Source of the DNA: Spirochaeta sp.
GTDB lineage: Bacteria > Spirochaetota > Spirochaetia > DSM-2461
NCBI GenBank assembly: GCA_030592625.1
Contig: JAUVIY010000170.1
Coordinates: forward strand, 1 to 6,003
Direction: 5' to 3'
DNA length: 6,003 bases
Shown here: piece after piece, positions 1 to 4,953 of the stretch
How positions within the stretch are numbered: the stretch's first letter is position 1
Layout: each line of letters opens with the position of its first letter
Program-made: the position numbers and the translations under genes
The notes under the pieces: model-generated
Seen by the model: the letters and a program-made list of their open reading frames with translations, nothing else
Told to the model about the DNA's origin: nothing
Database searches by the model: none

Positions 1-2
1 AT

Positions 3-260
3 AAGGGACTTCCCAGAGAAGATGTGAAAATCGCCGTCCATGACTACAAAATCGCAGCCTACAGGGAACAACTCCCCATCAAGCCGGATTACTGGTGGCG
101 TAAAATAGAAGTGGAGAAACCTGAAGATGATACCTGGATCCACTACATGAGCCACGAACTCGAAGGGCTCTCCGACCCCGAAATTGAAAAACATTATCTT
201 GCACAGGACCCCGACCTTGCTGATGTATTCGATCTCATCAGGAAGAGCCGGGGTAAATGA
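3..260 (+). CDS. C-terminal end of an unrecognised protein (5' partial)
   Basis: The reading frame is open from the left edge (first residues KGLPRED) to a TGA at 258-260, so 85 residues of a longer protein are visible. A GTG at 24-26 could be read as a start, but it has no Shine-Dalgarno sequence and the frame continues upstream with similar composition, so I treat it as internal. The tail is hydrophilic and rich in Asp, Glu and Lys. It has a WW pair (PDYWWRK), a Trp/His/Tyr patch (WIHYMSHELEG) and an acidic helical end (DLADVFDLIRKSRGK), with no signal peptide or membrane segment. It looks like the end of a soluble cytoplasmic protein. I do not recognise the family. It converges with the minus-strand lipoprotein gene ending at 387. 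Confidence 0.7.
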   Translation, partial: KGLPREDVKIAVHDYKIAAYREQLPIKPDYWWRKIEVEKPEDDTWIHYMSHELEGLSDPEIEKHYLAQDPDLADVFDLIRKSRGK

Positions 261-386
261 CCTCTGGCGACGTTCGGCAGCATGCTTGAATGCTTCTGAC
301 TCCATTTTCCACTGAGCCTCATAATTGGGAAAGCCGCCGGATTATTCTCTGGTCCAGCTGGGTTTGTCCGTACTCATATCGATCTT

Positions 387-1694
387 TCAGACGCCGACAT
401 TTCTGGTTGATGCGTATAGGTCGTTTAAGCCTTCGGGTATGCTCATCCCGATAATCGTTGCCTGGGCCAGATCGCTGACGCTGTAATTCGTATTGAGGGC
501 AAAAGAATAATCATCCCAGGTCGTATTGACCGTCCAGTCGGACAGGGTCTCACTTGTAACGTCGATCTCGTTATAGCCGGATGCAATATGAGAAGTGCTC
601 CCATCGATGTAACTGCTGGTACCGGCCAGAACCAGGCGTTTGGAATCACTTTGCCCAGCCGTTTTTTCTGATACATCGATGAAATTTATCGTCAGGAAAT
701 CGGTGGTTGTACCCCCCAGTCTGGACCAGGTTACACCATCGGAACTGGCGAACATCGGCAATGTGCCACCATCCAGTGATGTTGCAGACATAATATAGGC
801 ACCGCCAGCTCCCCAGGTCCTCGGCAGCCAGGTAATCCCTGTGACAGACACATTTGTATTGACTCCGGGACCTTCGTAAATAGTGCCAAGAATTGTATCA
901 GGGTTGTTTACTGGGTCTCCGTTGCCGTCCAGGAGTATCCCGTCGGTTTGACTGAACATGTTTTTAGTTGCGGTAATTCTGACAACAGCTCCGCTATCGG
1001 CGACACCGGTGACATATCTCCCTGTTGTACCAGTAAGTTCGGTCTGTGTTAGTGATAGAATTAGGAATTCAGCCCATGTTGTGTCATCATTAGGTGAATC
1101 AGATCGATAAATCGAGGATCCAATAAATCCGTTGTCTTCGGAATCTATAGACCCGTAAGTTCCTGTATGATCCATTACATTGACATAGACTGCACCCAGG
1201 GGATCCGGACAGAATAAACGAATTGTCTGGTAGCCGGTGGAGTTCGATGTCCAAACCTGATCTGAAAAATACGTAAAAGCGGCGGTAGTTCCATCGAAAC
1301 TGTTAAGTGTATGAATTGCAACTTTATAGTCATCTCCATTCACGTCATACAGGGCAAGGTAGATCTTCTGATTGGTAACCGCCATAGACTGGACTCCATC
1401 CCAGGAAATCCCACCTGAATTCAGGGGTAACGGTTTCCATAGACCGCCGGTTTTATCCTTTGCCCAGATTCCTGGACCGGAAGCGAAGAAATAGTAGTTT
1501 TCGGTCCCATCCGGGACGGCGGGTATTATATGTGCAACCGGCCGCGCACTAATCCCTTCAGGCAGCATCCCTTCGTCAATCTTATCAGATACGGCAACAA
1601 CAGCGAAAATGCCGACACCGGTGCAGCTTCCCGATATAAGTAATACGGCGAGAGCGAGAACAATCCCGATTCGGCCGATTCTTCGTTTTTTCAT
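387..1694 (-). CDS. Predicted lipoprotein with beta-propeller-like sequence
   Basis: This 435-residue protein has a basic N-terminus (KKRRIGR), a hydrophobic core and a candidate lipidation site at Cys24 in ISGSC. The Ser-Gly-Ser before the Cys departs from the classical lipobox but fits the looser spirochaetal form. The mature part is rich in Gly, Thr, Ser, Asp and aromatics and looks all-beta. Two stretches resemble propeller or Asp-box blades: about residues 67-86 (FASGPGIW...GGLWKPL) and about 313-325 (SSDGVTWSRL, close to the BNR pattern SxDxGxTW). No catalytic residues can be assigned, and the protein is probably structural or binding. The ATG at 1692-1694 shares its A with the TGA of the upstream barrel gene, so the two are likely co-transcribed and translationally coupled; GGAG lies 11 bases upstream. 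By position it may match T. pallidum TP0734, a predicted lipoprotein next to TP0733 (from memory). The lipoprotein call is moderate; the propeller fold is inference. Confidence 0.75.
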   Translation of the reverse strand: MKKRRIGRIGIVLALAVLLISGSCTGVGIFAVVAVSDKIDEGMLPEGISARPVAHIIPAVPDGTENYYFFASGPGIWAKDKTGGLWKPLPLNSGGISWDGVQSMAVTNQKIYLALYDVNGDDYKVAIHTLNSFDGTTAAFTYFSDQVWTSNSTGYQTIRLFCPDPLGAVYVNVMDHTGTYGSIDSEDNGFIGSSIYRSDSPNDDTTWAEFLILSLTQTELTGTTGRYVTGVADSGAVVRITATKNMFSQTDGILLDGNGDPVNNPDTILGTIYEGPGVNTNVSVTGITWLPRTWGAGGAYIMSATSLDGGTLPMFASSDGVTWSRLGGTTTDFLTINFIDVSEKTAGQSDSKRLVLAGTSSYIDGSTSHIASGYNEIDVTSETLSDWTVNTTWDDYSFALNTNYSVSDLAQATIIGMSIPEGLNDLYASTRNVGV

Positions 1695-2335
1695 CAGAAG
1701 TGATACTCCGCGGTAATGTTGATATCCATGAAATTAGCTATGGCATTAAACCGCTCATCCGTTGAATTCAACTGGGGAACGAACCAGTAGGTAAAATCCA
1801 ATCCGAACGACCATTCGACATTCCAGTCGAAATAAACACCGAATCCAGGCCGAATCAGTGGATCAACAACAAATTCTTCTTTCCAGGAAGTCATGTTAAT
1901 TCCCAGGGCGAGATGTATAGGAATGGTGATACGGCTGAACGGATGGAACTCGTACGTGCCTTTGATGGCAATCGGGATCATATACAATAAGTTCCGATTG
2001 ATATCCCATTTGAACGTACCGCCGAGCTGCAGTCCTACCTTGATGTTGGGAGACAGGTAGAGGCTGTAGGCCAGAGATCCCATACCGCCGACAGAAAGCT
2101 GGGAATCGACGACACCGGCGGAATCACCTGTGGCAGGATTGTCATTCAACAGCACCGTGAACAACGGAATGATGACACCGGCCGATATGGCGAAGGCCTG
2201 ATCGCCCAGAGATCTCTGGTTGGTTCTGCTCTGAGGCGTAAACGGGGTATCTTCCGGCGGCTCTTCCTGTGCGCCGAGAAATCCGAAGTTCAGCAACAGC
2301 AAGGAAATGACTATGAGAGAAAGCTTTCTGAGCAA
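1694..2335 (-). CDS. Small outer-membrane beta-barrel protein (OmpW/OmpA-type, TP0733-like)
   Basis: The protein has 213 residues. An N-terminal signal peptide (MLRK, then a Leu/Ile-rich core) has a plausible signal peptidase I site after LGA at residue 22, followed by an acidic, Pro-rich linker (QEEPPEDTP). From about residue 45 to the end there are alternating hydrophobic strands separated by polar turns, for example VGLQLGGTFKW, IPIHLALGINM and WSFGLDFTYWF. The last residue is Phe in NITAEYHF, the usual C-terminal signal for BAM-dependent insertion. Size and strand count fit an eight-stranded barrel. T. pallidum TP0733 is a predicted barrel of this kind beside folD, so orthology is likely but not tested. 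The start is TTG at 2333-2335, chosen because AAGAGGT ends five bases upstream of it and the signal peptide begins there. It is the first gene of a unit with the downstream lipoprotein gene, which overlaps it by one base. Confidence 0.8.
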   Translation of the reverse strand: MLRKLSLIVISLLLLNFGFLGAQEEPPEDTPFTPQSRTNQRSLGDQAFAISAGVIIPLFTVLLNDNPATGDSAGVVDSQLSVGGMGSLAYSLYLSPNIKVGLQLGGTFKWDINRNLLYMIPIAIKGTYEFHPFSRITIPIHLALGINMTSWKEEFVVDPLIRPGFGVYFDWNVEWSFGLDFTYWFVPQLNSTDERFNAIANFMDINITAEYHF

Positions 2336-2340
2336 GAGTG

Positions 2341-2347
2341 ACCTCTT
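2341..2347 (-). promoter_or_regulatory. Shine-Dalgarno site deciding the TTG start of the barrel gene
   Basis: On the minus strand the sequence reads AAGAGGT, then CACTC, then TTG. The purine-rich core and five- to seven-base spacing are near ideal, and no ATG in frame lies closer to the signal peptide. This supports the TTG at 2333-2335 as the true start. Confidence 0.7.
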
Positions 2348-2365
2348 AATTAAAAATACTTGCGA

Positions 2366-2402
2366 ATCCTACCATATAGGATCGAATATCATCAATATAT
2401 TC
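2366..2402. promoter_or_regulatory. Divergent promoter region with two perfect dyads (candidate operators)
   Basis: Between the TTG of the barrel gene and the ATG of folD lie 100 AT-rich bases. Two inverted repeats sit side by side: ATCCTA/TAGGAT at 2366-2371 and 2377-2382 with a five-base centre, and GAATAT/ATATTC at 2384-2389 and 2397-2402 with a seven-base centre. TATATT at 2396-2401 could serve as the -10 of folD, although no good -35 lies upstream of it. On the minus strand TTGATG, an 18-base spacer and TAGGAT could be the barrel promoter, which would place the first dyad over its -10. Each dyad is only six base pairs in AT-rich DNA, so chance is a real alternative. Confidence 0.35.
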
Positions 2403-2435
2403 ACAGACCGGCAGGATTTCATTATTGTAATATAC

Positions 2436-3326
2436 ATGAGTGCACGAATTATTGATGGAAAAGCCATTGCTTCCGACCTTCGTAAAGAGCTGACTGGAGA
2501 AGTTGAGAAACTTATCGCAGTCGGGATTCGTCCCGGTCTGGCTGTCGTCCTTGTTGGTGAGGATCCGGCCAGCATTTCATATGTTACCGCTAAAGAGCGT
2601 GATTGCGAGAAAGTGGGAATCTATTCCCGGGATATCCGTCTGTCTGCGGATGTCTCCCAGGATAAGCTCTTGAAGCTCATTGAGGAGCTGAATGCCGATC
2701 CTGACATCCACGGGATTCTGGTGCAGCTGCCGCTCCCCGCGGGACTGAACGAAGAAACTGTCATCAGTGCAATTTCCCCTGATAAGGATGTTGATGGATT
2801 TCACCCTGTCAGTATCGGCAGACTGGTTCTCAATCTGGACGGATTCATTCCCTGTACGCCGCATGGAGTTATCAAGATGCTTGAAGCGGCAGATGTGACG
2901 ATTGAGGGTTCCGATGTCGTGATTGTCGGCCGTAGTCGTATCGTCGGTGCTCCTCTGGCAAACCTGCTGTTCAGAAAAGCCCCCGGGGGGAATGCCACGG
3001 TTACCGTCTGCCATACCCGGACGAAAGGTTTGGCGGAAAAAGTCAGGCAAGCCGATATCGTCATTGCCGCGGCGGGCCATCCGGGCACCGTGACGGCGGA
3101 TATGGTGAAAAAGGGAGCTGTCGTCATAGACGTCGGTGTAAACAGGGTGAATGATGCATCAAGACAGCGAGGGTATCGACTTGTGGGGGATGTGGATTTC
3201 GATTCCGTCAAAGAGGTTGCCGGTGCCATCTCTCCTGTCCCGGGGGGTGTCGGTCCACTGACAAGAGCCATGCTGCTCTGGAACACTGTGATTTCAGCAC
3301 GGAACGCCGGTTTAAAGCTCACTTAA
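2436..3326 (+). CDS. folD: Bifunctional 5,10-methylenetetrahydrofolate dehydrogenase / methenyl-THF cyclohydrolase
   Basis: This cytoplasmic enzyme of one-carbon metabolism oxidises 5,10-methylene-THF to 5,10-methenyl-THF with NADP+ (NAD+ in some members), then hydrolyses it to 10-formyl-THF for purine and formyl-Met synthesis. All family signatures are present in order: IIDGKAIA at 5-12; SYVTAK at 48-53, with the active-site Tyr49 and catalytic Lys53; GILVQLPLP at 93-101; PDKDVDGF at 115-122; PCTPHG at 139-144; the Rossmann nucleotide loop VGRSRIVGAP at 164-173; and PVPGGVGPLT near the C-terminus. The length of 296 residues is typical. I start at ATG 2436 because IIDGKAIA normally lies a few residues from the N-terminus. 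An in-frame ATG at 2307 would add 43 atypical residues overlapping the divergent barrel gene. The Shine-Dalgarno is weak: AGGA lies about 19 bases upstream. KAPGGN after the Rossmann helix is a small insertion over a C5G6 run, with the frame intact. Confidence 0.97.
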   Translation: MSARIIDGKAIASDLRKELTGEVEKLIAVGIRPGLAVVLVGEDPASISYVTAKERDCEKVGIYSRDIRLSADVSQDKLLKLIEELNADPDIHGILVQLPLPAGLNEETVISAISPDKDVDGFHPVSIGRLVLNLDGFIPCTPHGVIKMLEAADVTIEGSDVVIVGRSRIVGAPLANLLFRKAPGGNATVTVCHTRTKGLAEKVRQADIVIAAAGHPGTVTADMVKKGAVVIDVGVNRVNDASRQRGYRLVGDVDFDSVKEVAGAISPVPGGVGPLTRAMLLWNTVISARNAGLKLT

Positions 3327-3339
3327 TTGCCGATATAAT
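3311..3339 (+). promoter_or_regulatory. Candidate sigma-70 promoter for the LapA-like gene
   Basis: TTTAAA at 3311-3316 (four of six matches to the -35 consensus), a 17-base spacer and a perfect TATAAT at 3334-3339 overlap the last codons and stop of folD. Transcription would start near 3346, just ahead of the Shine-Dalgarno GGGGAGG (3347-3353), leaving a very short leader. The gene could therefore be transcribed both from here and by read-through from folD. The AT-rich stop region could give such a match by chance. Confidence 0.45.
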
Positions 3340-3358
3340 AAGGATAGGGGAGGCTGCC

Positions 3359-3760
3359 ATGCCCGTTAAGCTGATTGCATTTATACTGACCCTGCTCATC
3401 ATAGTCTCATTCATCGGTTTCAATCTCGAAAACAGTTCCGATATACGCATTTGGTTCGGGGAAAACGGGCTTCTCACCGAAGTTCCGATTTTTGTGAGCT
3501 TCTTTGTGATGTATCTCATCGGTGTTTTATCCGTCATTCCATTCATCGTCGGCTGGAAGTGGAAGAAGAAAACGGATAAGAAGACGGATGATTCCGAAAT
3601 GGAAGATAAAGCTGAAAACGGAAAGAAAAATGTTCGTGTACTGGGTGCGCGCAAACGCCGGAAGAAAGAAGCTGAGATTATCGAATCCGAAGATACTGAT
3701 GATTCCAACAACGATGAAGAAGTAGAAGAGGTGGCAGAGGCAACAACGGAAACCGACTGA
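3359..3760 (+). CDS. LapA-like (DUF1049) inner-membrane protein with long charged tail
   Basis: The protein has 133 residues. Two hydrophobic helices, about 5-21 and 42-66, are joined by a short polar loop containing FNLENSSDIRIWFG, the N-terminal-helix-exit pattern seen in LapA/DUF1049 proteins. After WKWKKK the remaining roughly 65 residues form a cytoplasmic-looking tail: first Lys/Arg-rich with ARKRRKKE, then strongly acidic and Ser/Thr-rich (ESEDTDDSNNDEE), probably disordered. The tail makes the protein longer than the usual roughly 100 residues. E. coli LapA works with LapB in controlling lipopolysaccharide synthesis through FtsH; whether that applies here is unknown, and spirochaete outer membranes often lack classical LPS. 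The ATG is well supported by GGGGAGG five bases upstream. It lies 32 bases after folD in the same orientation. Family placement is fairly secure; function is not. Confidence 0.8.
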   Translation: MPVKLIAFILTLLIIVSFIGFNLENSSDIRIWFGENGLLTEVPIFVSFFVMYLIGVLSVIPFIVGWKWKKKTDKKTDDSEMEDKAENGKKNVRVLGARKRRKKEAEIIESEDTDDSNNDEEVEEVAEATTETD

Positions 3761-3787
3761 TGTGGTGTCCCGAAATTCCGCACTCAT

Positions 3788-3918
3788 GAGCAGCACCAGG
3801 AGGAACTGTCCGGAAGTATGGAGAAAAGCTACCGGAAGTTCGTCGGAACGGAGCCTGAAAGGCGAGTACCGCTAGAACGATGGTGGCTTATTCGCAATGC
3901 TTCCGGACAGTGCCGCTC
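3788..3918 (+). other. Large imperfect palindrome, possible structured RNA or small repeat element
   Basis: This element fills most of the gap between the LapA-like and SPOR genes. The core is a 15-pair helix of 3805-3819 with 3897-3911 (arms ACTGTCCGGAAGTAT and ATGCTTCCGGACAGT, one G-T wobble). Inside it, after a small internal loop, 3823-3834 pairs with 3881-3893 (two wobbles and one bulged A). The apical part can form GTTC/GAAC (3838-3841 with 3846-3849) and GCC/GGC around TGAAA (3853-3863). Outside the core, 3788-3795 pairs with 3911-3918 with one mismatch, leaving CCAGGAGGAA as a one-sided bulge. The result is a rod of about 130 nt. It has no trailing T-run, so it is not a simple terminator, and I match it to no known riboswitch or ncRNA. 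It could be a leader of the SPOR gene, a separate small RNA, or a dispersed palindromic repeat. Strand is assumed from the flanking genes. Confidence 0.55.
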
Positions 3919-3976
3919 CCGGGATGTGTCGATCACTTACAGAGGTATTTACGGGATACCACACTATTCCTAATTC

Positions 3977-3982
3977 GGAGGG
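3977..3982 (+). promoter_or_regulatory. Shine-Dalgarno site deciding the TTG start of the SPOR gene
   Basis: GGAGGG is followed by eight bases and then TTG at 3991-3993, from which a hydrophobic signal sequence begins at once. The in-frame ATG at 3880 has no comparable site and would place 37 residues without membrane-protein character before the signal sequence. Confidence 0.7.
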
Positions 3983-3990
3983 CTCCCGGG

Positions 3991-4953
3991 TTGAGACCAG
4001 GATTATTCAGTCTTCTTCTTATTTTCTCATCCGTCATTTTCAGCGTTTTCCCGGAAACCTGGGATACGGCAATAGCCCTTGAGAACTCAGGTGATATTTC
4101 CGGTGCAAGAGCGCTGTATATAAACTGGCTCGAAGAAAACCCCGGTGACTCCGGTTATGCGGATGTTCTGATTCATGCCGCATCGTTATATGACAGTCCA
4201 CTTGACGCTATAGGGTTGATGGAAGTTTATTCCTCCAAAGTACCACTCAAAGATTCTTACGGGATTTTTGCCCGAATGGCAGCTCTGGAATCATCTCTTG
4301 GATTGCCGAGGGAAGCTGCGGGACATTTTGAGAAAGCCTCCCGGATCGGAGGGCATGCCGGTGATCAGTGGCTCCTTGAAGCCCTGGCTTTGAGATTCGG
4401 TATGGGGGAGTACCCTGAAGTGAGATCGGGCGGCTTGAGGTTGTCGGAAATGACAGATAACCCTTTCATCATGGATGAATCGCTTGCATTGGCGGCATTA
4501 TCACTGGCGCTTGAAGGCAAGGCTGAGGAAGCACTTGTTGAACTGGATCTTCATATCAAAGGATTTTCACCGGTTCGTTCACCTCTGGTCTGGCTGGCGA
4601 TGAGGGATATCGCGGCGGCAGCCGGAGATTCAGAGAGAGTTCGCCAATCCATCAATGCACTGCAGGAAGGATTCCCGTCATCTGCTGTTTATTATCTCGC
4701 TACCGCCAGGGTTATGGAATGGATATCACCGGCGGCTTATATTTTCAGATTTGATTCCAATTCTGGTGATTTCGTCCAGGCCGGTGCTTTCAGGGGCCGG
4801 GAGAGTGCCGCTTCCCTGCGTATCCGGCTGGAAAATGACGGTTTTATCGCCTGGATCGAACAGAGCGGAGATATCTGGAAAGTGCTGGTTAACGACCCGG
4901 ATGGCGATGTCGTCTCCCGGCTGGCCGCCGGAGGCTATGACTCGTTATTCTGA
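3991..4953 (+). CDS. Exported helical-repeat (TPR-like) protein with C-terminal SPOR domain
   Basis: Starting from TTG 3991, the protein has 320 residues. Residues about 5-20 are a hydrophobic signal sequence or anchor with a single basic residue and no lipidation Cys, so it should act in the periplasm. Residues about 24-245 are helical and TPR-like: WDTAIALENSGDISGARALY, then repeats such as LGLPREAAGHFEKASRIGG and LALEGKAEEALVELD, with the small-residue spacing of paired helices. Residues about 261-320 are a SPOR domain: FVQAGAFRGRESAASL, LENDGFIAWIE, then WKVLVNDPDGDVVSRL. SPOR domains bind glycan strands stripped of stem peptides, typically at division sites, which suggests a role in cell-wall remodelling or division. 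The protein ends immediately after the SPOR domain. It follows the LapA-like gene in the same direction, separated by 230 bases holding a large palindrome. Its last nine bases overlap the convergent gene. Domain calls are from pattern recognition; the precise partner or enzyme is unknown. Confidence 0.8.
   Translation: MRPGLFSLLLIFSSVIFSVFPETWDTAIALENSGDISGARALYINWLEENPGDSGYADVLIHAASLYDSPLDAIGLMEVYSSKVPLKDSYGIFARMAALESSLGLPREAAGHFEKASRIGGHAGDQWLLEALALRFGMGEYPEVRSGGLRLSEMTDNPFIMDESLALAALSLALEGKAEEALVELDLHIKGFSPVRSPLVWLAMRDIAAAAGDSERVRQSINALQEGFPSSAVYYLATARVMEWISPAAYIFRFDSNSGDFVQAGAFRGRESAASLRIRLENDGFIAWIEQSGDIWKVLVNDPDGDVVSRLAAGGYDSLF

Noticed and set aside
279..294. Hairpin AGCAT/ATGCT after the left-hand gene as a terminator.
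   Set aside because: It has only five pairs and is not directly followed by a T-run; the nearest TTTT is about ten bases away.
2307..2435. Extension of FolD from ATG 2307.
   Set aside because: The added residues are atypical for FolD and antisense to the start of the barrel gene. The family start is close to IIDGKAIA.
2577..3322. Long minus-strand open frames across folD.
   Set aside because: They are antisense shadows of a fully supported folD and show no signal or domain of their own.
3798..3813. Resemblance of AGGAGGAACTGTCCGG to the conserved 5' part of RNase P RNA (GAGGAAAGTCCGG).
   Set aside because: There is an inserted base and no other conserved RNase P segment (such as ACAGAA near the 3' end) within range. 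The downstream pairing is also different and far too short.
3818..3973. A 51-codon plus-strand frame from ATG 3818 to TAA 3971-3973, ending 17 bases before the SPOR gene TTG.
   Set aside because: Its only candidate Shine-Dalgarno (AGGAGG) is 14 bases away, the frame runs through both arms of the large palindrome, and I recognise no family. The tidy end before the next gene keeps it a possibility, but pairing explains the sequence better.
3880..3990. N-terminal extension of the SPOR protein from ATG 3880.
   Set aside because: No ribosome-binding site lies before it, and it would bury the signal sequence behind 37 residues. TTG 3991 has a strong site.
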